Below are positions 16,369-23,961 of a DNA stretch of 64,000 nucleotides, in pieces. The first letter of the stretch is position 1. Every line of letters starts with the position of its first letter. The DNA comes from Nocardia uniformis NBRC 13702 (GTDB lineage: Bacteria; Actinomycetota; Actinomycetes; Mycobacteriales; Mycobacteriaceae), in contig NZ_BDCE01000086.1 in the NCBI RefSeq assembly GCF_001613345.1, positions 1 through 64,000 of the forward strand. Direction: 5' to 3'. A program made the position numbers and the translations under genes. Below the pieces are notes generated by a model, which made no database searches, was not told the DNA's origin, and saw only the letters and a program-made list of their open reading frames with translations.

Positions 16369-18237
16369 GTGAGGCTGGCGTCAGGCGAGGTCGTCGCGGG
16401 GTACATCGTCGACCGACTCTTGGGTGTCGGCGGAATGGGCGCGGTCTATCTGGCTCGCGACCCGAGCACCGATCGGGAAGTCGCGCTGAAGGTGCTCGAT
16501 GGCGTGTCCGTCGCTGACGCGAAGACGCGGCGAAATTTCGAGCGGGAAGCGGCGTTGGCGACGAGCTTGCGGCACCCGAATATCGTGCCGGTCTATGACC
16601 ATGCGGTCCCGGGTGACCCGCAGCTTTGGATCGCCATGAAATATATTGCGGGATCGGATATCTCGGCGTTGGTTCGGCGGCAGGGGCCGCTGCGATTGGC
16701 ACAGGTGGCGCAGCTGATCGGCGATATCGCGGCAGGGCTCGACTACGCGCACGGCGCAGGTGTGCTGCACCGGGACGTCAAGCCCGCGAATATGCTGGTC
16801 GAAGTCGGGCCCGACGGCCGCGAACGCGCATTGGTCACCGATTTCGGAATCGCCCGTACCGCCGACCACACAGTGACGTTGTCCGGCATGATGGCGAGCT
16901 TCTCCTACACCGCCCCGGAACGTTTCCTGGGCGGGGTCGCAGACCACCGCGCCGACGTCTACTCGCTGGGCTGCTCCCTGTGCGAAATGTTGACCGGCAG
17001 AACACCGTTCATTCACTCCGACCAAGCTGCGATCATCGGTGCGCATCTCACCGCCACACCGCCACGGGTCACAGACATGAGCCCCGATCTTCCCTGCGCG
17101 GTCGACGAGATCCTCGCTCGTGCCTTGGCGAAGAATCCCGATGACCGCTTTGCCAGCTGCGGGGAGCTGGCGGCGAAGGTATCGGCCGCGGCGCGAGCAC
17201 AATTCGACCGCACCATGCCCGCTCCGCGGCTCGTTCGGTCGCGTGCGATCAGCCGCAGGCGGTTGTTGATCGGCGCGAGTGCGCTCGTGCCGCTCGCCGC
17301 TGCCGGTGTGGCGGTTCCTGTCCTGCGTCGAGAAGAACCGTCGACTCCAACGGCGGCGAAGCCGGGCTGGCCGGTCACCTTGCGTGCCACTCTTACCAGC
17401 CAGAACAACACGTACCAGTGTTTCTTCAATCGAGAGGGCACGCTGATCGCGGGGGACGATCGGATCTGGGACGTCGTCACGACCAGCGTCGTACACCGGT
17501 ACCAGCACTCGGTGCTGGCGATTCGGCCCGACGGCGCTGTGCTCGCATTGCGGCAATCGGGCGCACCCCTGGCCCGGGTCGGTGATGGCCTACCGATCGG
17601 CCAGTCGCTGACCGGCGCCGATGATTTCGTCGCTGTCGCGGCGTTCAGTCCAGACGGCGCTCTGCTTGCCACCGCTACGTCAGCCGTTGCCACGGCCAAC
17701 ATCGTGCGCTTGTGGGATGCCAGTACGGGATATCCGGTGGGGCAGTTGACAGGACACACCAGCCAGGTGGGGGCAATAGCGTTCAGCCCGGACAACACCC
17801 TGCTCGCCACGGCAGGCGCGGACCAAACAGTTCGCCTCTGGGACACGGCGACTCGGCAACCGCTCGGGCAACCGCTCGCACACTCTGTGGACCCGGCCAC
17901 CGTCGCATTCAGCCCCGATGGCACGACGCTTGTTTCGGGCGGCGGGCGGCTCCAATTCTGGCGGATACAGGGACAATCTCCCAACATCACCGTTACGCGG
18001 ACCACCGGCTATGCGGACAGTAGTGAGGGCTCGTACAAGGCTGTAGCCTTCAGCCCCGATGGCGCGGTACTCGCGGCCGCCGGTACCACGATCCGCCTGT
18101 GGGACACCCGAATCGGGCAGCCGATGGGGCTGCCCATCTACGGCTACAGCGCAAACGCGGTTGCGCTCAACTCCACTGGTGTGCTGGCAATCGGCGGGAG
18201 CACCGTTACCCTCTGGGACTTGAGGCGCTCCGGGTAA
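16369..18237 (+). CDS. membrane Ser/Thr protein kinase with C-terminal WD40 repeats
   Basis: A 622-residue Hanks-type kinase. The kinase domain (about 10-270) has the Gly loop LLGVGGMGAVYLA, K41, catalytic HRDVKPAN with D136, and DFG at 158-160. A single hydrophobic segment (about 299-319) is preceded by SRRR and would leave the C-terminal about 300 residues outside the membrane. That part forms WD40-type repeats (SPDGALLATA..., TVRLWDTATRQP, TIRLWDTRIGQP), likely a beta-propeller sensor. Start is GTG 16369 with GGAGGG upstream. All catalytic residues are present. Targets are unknown; the 52-residue peptide and remnant lie just upstream. Confidence 0.9.
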   Translation: MRLASGEVVAGYIVDRLLGVGGMGAVYLARDPSTDREVALKVLDGVSVADAKTRRNFEREAALATSLRHPNIVPVYDHAVPGDPQLWIAMKYIAGSDISALVRRQGPLRLAQVAQLIGDIAAGLDYAHGAGVLHRDVKPANMLVEVGPDGRERALVTDFGIARTADHTVTLSGMMASFSYTAPERFLGGVADHRADVYSLGCSLCEMLTGRTPFIHSDQAAIIGAHLTATPPRVTDMSPDLPCAVDEILARALAKNPDDRFASCGELAAKVSAAARAQFDRTMPAPRLVRSRAISRRRLLIGASALVPLAAAGVAVPVLRREEPSTPTAAKPGWPVTLRATLTSQNNTYQCFFNREGTLIAGDDRIWDVVTTSVVHRYQHSVLAIRPDGAVLALRQSGAPLARVGDGLPIGQSLTGADDFVAVAAFSPDGALLATATSAVATANIVRLWDASTGYPVGQLTGHTSQVGAIAFSPDNTLLATAGADQTVRLWDTATRQPLGQPLAHSVDPATVAFSPDGTTLVSGGGRLQFWRIQGQSPNITVTRTTGYADSSEGSYKAVAFSPDGAVLAAAGTTIRLWDTRIGQPMGLPIYGYSANAVALNSTGVLAIGGSTVTLWDLRRSG

Positions 18238-18496
18238 TGGCAGCCGGACCAGCTTTCTCGCGGCCGATCGCAACCAGCTATCTGCGCCTCCCCGGACGGC
18301 GAAACCCTTTCCGCCCCTGCGCGATGTCGAAGAGCGAAGGTTCGCTGGTGCTGGCCGGTTGCGAAGTAACCACGACCGCGTGAACCCAAGCGATCTCGGG
18401 CCGTTGGAGTGCGCGCAAATGCCGATGAGGTAGCGACCGCGCCTTGCGGCCATCCGATCGCTCGCTGTGCCGACAGCGAACCACGACGTGGACCGG

Positions 18497-18937
18497 CTAA
18501 TTCACGTCGCCGGGCTGGAACTGCTCGACGTCGCCCCACTCCCACGCGATACTGCCGCCGTCGGCAGCGTCCTTGATCAGCGCCCACACGATTTGGATGT
18601 CGCGGCCGGGTGGCAGGTCGATCGCGATGTGGCGATCCCCGCTCCACTCTGATTTCAGGTGGCTCTGCGTTACGGCGTCGTCGATGGCACCGTGCAGCCG
18701 TGTGGCCTCGCCATCCGACAGCGCTGGCAGCAGGAGGATGCGAAAGACGCGATGCTCAGACTTCTCGAGCAGTTCGGTCACCTGCTGACCGGCCGGATCC
18801 AACCTCACTCGATCACTGAGCGCGAGGCCGTAGACGCGGAAGGGAATGCATGAAACTTTGAAGGTGTCCTCACCCTGTGGCTCGAGCCAGAGCTGTTCGA
18901 GAGTGTCGGGAAAGCCGTACGGTTCGAGGTTGGCCAT
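18497..18937 (-). CDS. DUF4265 domain protein
   Basis: A 146-residue protein matching the DUF4265 pattern: an N-terminal EQLWLEPQGEDTFKVSCIPF and the conserved YGLALSDRVRLDP, followed by a two-layer alpha/beta region. Function of the family is unknown; in actinobacteria it is found as single small genes, sometimes near toxin-like loci. ATG 18937 is preferred over an extension 22 codons longer that lacks family features. It converges with the kinase gene across 259 bp in which no gene is visible. Confidence 0.75.
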   Translation of the reverse strand: MANLEPYGFPDTLEQLWLEPQGEDTFKVSCIPFRVYGLALSDRVRLDPAGQQVTELLEKSEHRVFRILLLPALSDGEATRLHGAIDDAVTQSHLKSEWSGDRHIAIDLPPGRDIQIVWALIKDAADGGSIAWEWGDVEQFQPGDVN

Positions 18938-19117
18938 GGCTATGTAATTGGAACTACCCCGGTCAACAGGTGATTCATGAGCGATGTAGTGCGGTCCGGG
19001 CATTCGGGAGACTCTCGATCGGGTGGGACTTCATCGTGTTCGGGCACCTCGAGGACAGTGGTGCACCACGCACGATAATGCCGCAAAGTGCGCAGTTCGA
19101 AACGGCCACAATCGATG

Positions 19118-19603
19118 TCAAGCTGGTGCGGATCCTTCGTTCCGAGTGCGTTCGGCAACCAGGTCGGTCTGTTCCTGATGGACGCGCAGAGCCGTTTCGA
19201 GAAAGTCGAGAATGAGGCGCAGTTGGTCGCTGTCGTAGCGCCCGAGCGCGGCCGCCCCGGCCCGGCCCACGGGTTCGAAAATGAGTTCCGCCATCCTCCG
19301 TGTGTCTGCGGTCGGCTCGATCAGCACCCGCCGCCGATTACCCGGATCCTGTGCGCGCGAGACATATCCGGCTCGTTCGAGCCGGTCGATGACCGTGGTG
19401 GTGGCGGCGGGGCTGAGCCGTAACGCGGAACTCAGCTCACCTGCCGAGAGGGGCCCGCGCCCCAACACGATGTCCAGGCACCGCATATCGGTGCGATTGA
19501 GTCGCAGCCGCGCGGCTACCGCCTCGTCGAAGCTGTCGAAGCTGCGCTGCAACAGCCGCAACTGCTGCCCGATCTCGCTGATGATTTCATCATCTTTCGA
19601 CAT
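19118..19603 (-). CDS. MarR family regulator
   Basis: A 161-residue winged-helix regulator. The recognition region reads AGELSSALRLSPAATTTVIDRLERAGYVSRAQDPGNRRRVLIE (about 55-97), including the wing with the conserved D-x-R-N/D-R-R. ATG 19603 has CAGGAAG upstream; the 50-codon extension is antisense to the next gene. It diverges from the SgcJ-like gene with 62 bp between them, which contain a palindrome whose arms are repeated over the MarR start codon, so it probably represses itself and its neighbour. Confidence 0.9.
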   Translation of the reverse strand: MSKDDEIISEIGQQLRLLQRSFDSFDEAVAARLRLNRTDMRCLDIVLGRGPLSAGELSSALRLSPAATTTVIDRLERAGYVSRAQDPGNRRRVLIEPTADTRRMAELIFEPVGRAGAAALGRYDSDQLRLILDFLETALRVHQEQTDLVAERTRNEGSAPA

Positions 19604-19646
19604 TCGAAACTTCCTGTTATCGTTTATTTCGACGATCGAAACGATA
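19595..19646. promoter_or_regulatory. two identical-arm MarR operators plus an outer dyad
   Basis: TTTCGA-N3-TCGAAA occurs twice: at 19595-19609, where the spacer CAT is the MarR start codon, and at 19627-19641 in the divergent promoter region. Centres are 32 bp apart, about three helical turns, so two dimers would bind the same face. A further perfect dyad TATCGTTT (19618-19625)/AAACGATA (19639-19646) encloses the second site. Together with a divergent MarR gene this strongly suggests autoregulation and control of the SgcJ-like gene. Confidence 0.75.
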
Positions 19647-19665
19647 GCACCGAGAGGCTCGCTCC

Positions 19666-20166
19666 ATGAACCAGACCCGACACTCCACCGACGACATCGC
19701 CATCGACGAGGTATTCCAGCAGCTCCAGCGGACCTGGACCGCCAATGACGCACAAGCCTTCGGCGCGCTCTTCACCGAGGACTCCGACTACGTCTCCTAC
19801 GACGGCACCCGCGCCATCGGACGCGGACAGCATCAGCACAACCACGACCAACTGTTCCGTGGCGTCCTGGCCGGATCGGCTCTGACCGGCGAACTGGAAT
19901 CCATCCGCTACCTCACCCCGGATGTGGCCATCCTGTACGGCACCGCCTCGGTACTGATGCCCTGGCGCTCACGCCTGCCGAAGCGGCGGCTCTCCCGGCA
20001 AACCGTCGTGCTGTTACGAACCGAAAACGGCTGGAAAATCACGGCAATTCACAACGCCCGGGTCCGCCCGGTCACCGTGCCGGAACCGAATTCGTTCCCG
20101 GCCAGGATGTCTCAACTCATGGCACGTATCGCCCACACACTCGGACTGGGCCGTCGAACCGCATGA
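19666..20166 (+). CDS. SgcJ/EcaC-type SnoaL-like protein
   Basis: A 166-residue NTF2-fold protein of the SgcJ/EcaC type (AFGALFTEDSDYVSYDGTRAIGR ... WKITAIHNARVRP). Such proteins are small hydrolase- or isomerase-like folds often attached to natural-product or detoxification genes; no catalytic assignment is possible. A C-terminal Arg-rich helix (MSQLMARIAHTLGLGRRTA) is an unusual tail. GAGAGG precedes ATG 19666. It diverges from the MarR gene and shares its operators, so it is probably a ligand-induced single-gene response. Confidence 0.85.
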   Translation: MNQTRHSTDDIAIDEVFQQLQRTWTANDAQAFGALFTEDSDYVSYDGTRAIGRGQHQHNHDQLFRGVLAGSALTGELESIRYLTPDVAILYGTASVLMPWRSRLPKRRLSRQTVVLLRTENGWKITAIHNARVRPVTVPEPNSFPARMSQLMARIAHTLGLGRRTA

Positions 20167-20356
20167 AACGGTGGCCAGCTGCGTAACCGCAAGTGGCGTA
20201 CTCGTTCGTCCCCAGGACACTGGGATCGGCGCGTCGACCAACTCGGGGCAGTCCCTCTTGACCTAAGGGGTGTCAGAGTAGTGCGTTCGACATCAAGCGC
20301 CCGGCCTGGTTCGTATGGTTGGGAGCCGATCGCAGTCGGTACCGTGACCGGACCTG

Positions 20357-21067
20357 TCAGTTGGTGTGGTTGGGGGTCACGATCGCGCGGATGAGTTGGG
20401 TGAAGCGTGGTGTGAGTTGCACGAGTTCGGTCGGTTCGTGGTCGGCGAGGTACTCGATGATCAACTCGATCGCTGCGGCGGTCATCGCGTGGCACACATC
20501 CGTGGGTAGCGGGGGCAGTCCGGGCTCGAATCGGGCTCGCAGGTCCTGCATGGTGGGAGTGACCGCGGCGACGAACTCGGTGATCGCTTCGTTGCGGCGG
20601 GCGCGCACGCGCGAGCTCACGCCGACGGCTTCGAGGAAGAACATCTTCGTCGCGGCCGGGGCGAAGCCGAGCAGGAGCAGGAACCGTTCGACCAGTTCCG
20701 AGACAGCCTCGGGGCTGGACACCGGGGTCCAGGCGCCGGTTGTTTCACCGGTACCCGACCCGACGACGAGCATCTCCACCACGCGGTAGCTGTCGATGAA
20801 GGCGTCTTCTTTATCGTCGTAGAGCTCATAGAACGTCTTACGCGAGACCCCGGCACGTTTGGTGATGTCGCTGACCGCGGTCGCGGCGTAGCCGTTGTCG
20901 GCGAACAATTCCATTGCCGCAGCCACGATTCGCGCAGCCTGGGAGGCTCGCACGTCCTCACGCGACAGGTCGTGCCGGTGCCGGGGAAGGGGCGGTGGAG
21001 CCAATCCTGTCAGCAGCCCGAGTACTTCTTGCCCGAAGGTGAGGTCTGGGGGCGCGGTCCGGCTCAT
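20357..21067 (-). CDS. TetR family regulator, probable controller of the P450
   Basis: A 236-residue TetR regulator. After an N-terminal extension of about 35 residues (FGQEVLGLLTGLAPPPLPRHRHDL) comes the helix-turn-helix AAMELFADNGYAATAVSDITKRAGVSRKTFYELYDDKEDAF (about 50-90), then a ligand domain. It diverges from the cytochrome P450 gene and a 27-bp operator lies between them. The 190 bp downstream (20167-20356) hold no gene I can see. Confidence 0.9.
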   Translation of the reverse strand: MSRTAPPDLTFGQEVLGLLTGLAPPPLPRHRHDLSREDVRASQAARIVAAAMELFADNGYAATAVSDITKRAGVSRKTFYELYDDKEDAFIDSYRVVEMLVVGSGTGETTGAWTPVSSPEAVSELVERFLLLLGFAPAATKMFFLEAVGVSSRVRARRNEAITEFVAAVTPTMQDLRARFEPGLPPLPTDVCHAMTAAAIELIIEYLADHEPTELVQLTPRFTQLIRAIVTPNHTN

Positions 21068-21116
21068 GACTACGACGATAGCGTCTTGATCATACAGAAA
21101 CTGCCTGTACTCTCAT

Positions 21117-21143
21117 CATAGAGAATCAGTTAGTTTCTCTATG
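21117..21143. promoter_or_regulatory. perfect TetR-type operator between TetR and P450
   Basis: CATAGAGAA (21117-21125) and TTCTCTATG (21135-21143) are perfect 9-bp arms around a 9-nt spacer. A second smaller dyad TACAG (21093-21097)/CTGTA (21105-21109) lies just beside it on the tetR side. The location, 33 bp before the P450 start and about 50 bp before tetR, fits repression of both genes. Confidence 0.75.
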
Positions 21144-21175
21144 CGTTGCTGTGTGTCGAATGAGAGGACAGTCCT

Positions 21176-22528
21176 GTGGCCATCGAACACAAGCAGGTAG
21201 CGACCGATCCGGATACCGATCGGCTCGATGCCCCTCCCGGTCTTCCGGCCTGGCCGGGAATGGGTGCGGCCTACGGCGCGGGGTATCTCCTCGGAGGAGA
21301 ACGCCTGGCGCGCAGGCTCATCGAGCACTACGGACCGCTCATGCAGCTGCCGATGTTGGGGCTGGGCACGCTGGCGGTGGTCTCGGATCCCGATCTGGTC
21401 AAGCAGGTCTTCACCGCGAAACCCGATGTGCTGCTCGGCGGGGAGGGCGTCGGTCCGGCGGCAGCGATCTACGGCCACGACTCGATGTTCGTACAGGAAG
21501 AACCCGAGCACCTACGTCGCCGCAAACTGCTGACTCCACCACTGCACGGGCAAGCACTGGACAGCTACAACCCGATCATCGAGGAAGAGGCCCGCCGGGC
21601 GTTGGCTCGATTCCCGGTCGGCCGCCCGTTCCAGATGCTGCACGCCGCCCGCGATTTCACCCTCGACATCATCGTGCGGATCATCTTCGGCGTCACCGAT
21701 CGCGCCGAGATCACCCGGCTCGGGCAGCCGTTCGCGGAATTGCTCGACCTGGCGCTGACCGAGCAGACCGTCCTGCGCTACGTCCTGCGCGGCACCGGGA
21801 CACTGCGGTGGTGGCCGCAGCTGGCCCGAATCAACCGCGCCGTCGCCGCGGTAGTCGAACCCACGATCTCCCAGCGCCGACAGGACCCGGAACTGGCTGC
21901 GCGCCAAGATGTTCTGTCACTGCTGATGTGTGCACGCACCGAAACCGGCGAAGGGCTGACCGACGCGGAAATACTCGCCGATCTGATCACACTGATGCTG
22001 GCCGGACACGAAACCACCGCCACCACCCTGGCATGGATGTTCGACGCGCTGCTGCATCGCCCCGGATCCCTTGCTCGCGTGCGCGCCGAAGCCGACACCG
22101 GCGCAAACGAATACACGATCGCGGTGATCAACGAGACGATGCGACTGCGGCCACCGGTACCGTTCACCTCCCGTGTCACCACCGGTCCCTACCAACTCGG
22201 CGAGCATCTCCTCGCGCCCGGCACCCGGATCGTGCTCTACATCGACGCGGTCAACAAGAACCCCCGAATCTACGAACAGCCGGACCAGTTCCGGCCCGAA
22301 AGATTCCTGGGAACGCGGCCCTCGACCTACGGCTGGATCCCGTTCGGCGGTGGCATCAAACGCTGCTTGGGCGCCAGCTTCTCCCAGCGAGAGCTCATCA
22401 TCGCCACACACACTCTCCTGCGAGCAGGCGAATTCACCCCCGCACAGCGCCACGAAGAACAACCCGTTCGCCGCTCGGTTGTCGTCGTTCCCCGTGGCGG
22501 AGTGAAGGTTCGCTACCGCCCGCTGTAA
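21176..22528 (+). CDS. cytochrome P450
   Basis: A 450-residue heme monooxygenase with all hallmarks: I-helix AGHETT (276-281), ExxR at E320/R323, PERF (374-377) and the heme loop FGGGIKRCLGA with C397. Length and HL-RRRKLLTPPLHG in helix C resemble the mycobacterial CYP135-138 group, so a lipophilic substrate is likely; this is inference. Redox partners (ferredoxin, reductase) are not nearby. GTG 21176 is used. Regulation by the divergent TetR at the 27-bp operator is likely. The RibD-like gene converges 40 bp after its stop. Confidence 0.95.
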   Translation: MAIEHKQVATDPDTDRLDAPPGLPAWPGMGAAYGAGYLLGGERLARRLIEHYGPLMQLPMLGLGTLAVVSDPDLVKQVFTAKPDVLLGGEGVGPAAAIYGHDSMFVQEEPEHLRRRKLLTPPLHGQALDSYNPIIEEEARRALARFPVGRPFQMLHAARDFTLDIIVRIIFGVTDRAEITRLGQPFAELLDLALTEQTVLRYVLRGTGTLRWWPQLARINRAVAAVVEPTISQRRQDPELAARQDVLSLLMCARTETGEGLTDAEILADLITLMLAGHETTATTLAWMFDALLHRPGSLARVRAEADTGANEYTIAVINETMRLRPPVPFTSRVTTGPYQLGEHLLAPGTRIVLYIDAVNKNPRIYEQPDQFRPERFLGTRPSTYGWIPFGGGIKRCLGASFSQRELIIATHTLLRAGEFTPAQRHEEQPVRRSVVVVPRGGVKVRYRPL

Positions 22529-22568
22529 CCGGCTGGTTGGAGACTGGTGTCAGGATCGGATCTGGCTG

Positions 22569-23096
22569 CTACTTCGTTGTCACGGGATGGAAGCGCACGT
22601 CCACCTCGGCGACGGGATGCGAGCCCTGGGCGTGCCGGAGCCGGATCGGCCGCCCGCCAGGGCTGTCGAACAGCCGGATGCCGTCGCCGAGCAGGATCGG
22701 CGCGATGTGCAGGTCGATCTCGTCGATCAGACCGCGTTCGAGGAGCTGGCGGCCGATCGACGGCGAGAGGACTTCGAGGTTCTTGCCGTCGGCAGCCTCG
22801 AGACCGATCCGTACTGCCTCGGCGACGTCGCAGTTCAGGAACGTGACGCCCTCGGCTGGCGCGGCGTCCTCGGGGTGGTGGGTGAGGATGAAGATCGGCC
22901 CCTCCCAGTCCCAGCCGTCCCGGCCGCCGAGGACTGCGCCTGTGGTCGCGATGTACTCCTGCTCCACGCCGTCGCGTCCGGTGAACCCGGTCATCCAGTC
23001 CATGGCGTGGCCCGGTCCCGCCACGAACCCGTCCAACGACATCGTGAAGTGGAACAGGACCTTTCCCTCGGCCCGCTGCGGTTCGATCTCGGTCAT
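22569..23096 (-). CDS. dihydrofolate reductase/RibD C-terminal-like protein
   Basis: A 175-residue protein of the RibD C-terminal/DHFR-like superfamily, with the motif FTMSLDGFVAGPGHAMDWM near the N-terminus, LGGRDGWDW and VLSPSIGRQLLERGLIDEIDLHIAPILLGDGIRLF near the C-terminus. These NADPH-dependent reductases of unknown substrate are common as single genes in actinobacteria. The start ATG 23096 has a weak GGAAAGG. It converges with the P450 gene and is not otherwise linked to neighbours. Confidence 0.88.
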   Translation of the reverse strand: MTEIEPQRAEGKVLFHFTMSLDGFVAGPGHAMDWMTGFTGRDGVEQEYIATTGAVLGGRDGWDWEGPIFILTHHPEDAAPAEGVTFLNCDVAEAVRIGLEAADGKNLEVLSPSIGRQLLERGLIDEIDLHIAPILLGDGIRLFDSPGGRPIRLRHAQGSHPVAEVDVRFHPVTTK

Positions 23097-23158
23097 CGGA
23101 AGCCTTTCCGCTCGTCACGCCTGGCGCAAAAGCGCCCGCTGCACTGTTAGACGAGACG

Positions 23159-23325
23159 GCCGCCGGGAATTCATCGCCAGTCCAGGACCATTGCTCGACG
23201 AGGTTCCAAGGCAACTTCTCGCGGGTGCGGTGGTACGCCGAGATCGGGCCGATGACCCTCGCCCGCTCATCGGTGCGTGCCCAGGCGTAGAGCCATCCGG
23301 GGACGCGTCCGGAGATGTCGAGATC
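23159..23325 (-). pseudogene. Trp-rich protein-like fragment, unknown
   Basis: Directly after a TGA, the minus strand reads DLDISGRVPGWLYAWARTDE and continues RVIGPISAYHRTREKLPWNL then EQWSWTGDEFPA, a coherent, tryptophan-rich stretch of about 55 codons, unlike the antisense noise around it. It has no start codon of its own and dissolves into the shadow frame of the RibD-like gene. It may be the remains of a gene truncated during insertion. I do not recognise the family. The rest of 23097-23532 shows nothing. Confidence 0.3.
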
Positions 23326-23532
23326 TCATGTGAAGGGCGAGTGAACTCGCCTGGCGTGTGGGTAGGTGCGGGACAGCCAGGGATGTCGAGTGCCAATCTC
23401 CTCCCACCTTTTTTCCAGGATCACGCGAGATGTGGCGGGATGGGCGAAGGTGATTGCGGACGGCGCGGAAGGGGGTCGCTATGAGCAGGGCGGATGCGAA
23501 CCCTCCGCCGACGTGCGCATAGGATGTCCCCT

Positions 23533-23766
23533 ATGCGGATGTTCCTCGATATCCTCCTGATCATCACCAGCCTGCTGCTGGTGCTGCTGGTGCTGCTGCA
23601 CCGCGCCAAGGGCGGAGGTCTGTCCAGCCTTTTCGGTGGCGGCGTGCAATCAAGCCTGTCCGGTTCCACCGTTGTCGAGAAGAACCTCGACCGCATCACC
23701 ATCTTCACGGGAATCATCTGGTTGATCGCCATCCTCGGCATCGGCCTCGAGATCAAGTTCGCCTGA
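23533..23766 (+). CDS. secG: preprotein translocase subunit SecG
   Basis: A 77-residue two-helix membrane protein of the SecYEG channel, matching actinobacterial SecG closely: FLDILLIITSLLLVLLVLLH as the first helix, the conserved cytosolic loop RAKGGGLSSLFGGGVQSSLSGSTV, then IFTGIIWLIAILGIGLEIKF. ATG 23533 has AGGATG upstream; ATG 23539 is possible. It is normally linked to gap-pgk-tpiA on one side and to the pentose phosphate genes on the other in Mycobacteriales. Here tpiA is not upstream, and pgl is 14.5 kb downstream. A strong hairpin terminates it. Confidence 0.95.
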   Translation: MRMFLDILLIITSLLLVLLVLLHRAKGGGLSSLFGGGVQSSLSGSTVVEKNLDRITIFTGIIWLIAILGIGLEIKFA

Positions 23767-23775
23767 TCCGAAACC

Positions 23776-23818
23776 CAGATCACCCGGGCATCGCCGAGCG
23801 CGGTGCCCGGGTGATCTG
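23776..23818 (+). terminator. hairpin after secG
   Basis: CAGATCACCCGGGCA (23776-23790) and TGCCCGGGTGATCTG (23804-23818) form a perfect 15-bp stem around a 13-nt loop, beginning 9 bp after the secG stop. No T-run follows. Confidence 0.85.
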
Positions 23819-23961
23819 TGCTGGGCGGACTTCACCCCATCGCGCGGGCGCTGATGGCGGCGCCGATCTCGTCCTCGACCGGAACCGATCGGATAAGGTT
23901 CTGTGCGACCGGGTAAGGGTGTGGTCGGCCGTCGGCGGAGTGGGAAAGCACGGGTAGGACC

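Noticed and set aside
15785-16702. A 305-codon minus-strand frame across the peptide gene and kinase start
   Set aside because: Pro/Arg/His-rich, antisense to the kinase N-terminus; only a short part (16102-16340, in other frames) looks protein-like and is listed as a remnant.
18238-18496. Possible small gene between the WD40 kinase and the DUF4265 gene
   Set aside because: Open frames here lack ribosome sites and recognisable sequence.
21151-23484. A 777-codon plus-strand frame over the P450 gene
   Set aside because: Arg/His/Pro-rich shadow translation with no motif; the P450 frame has all hallmarks.
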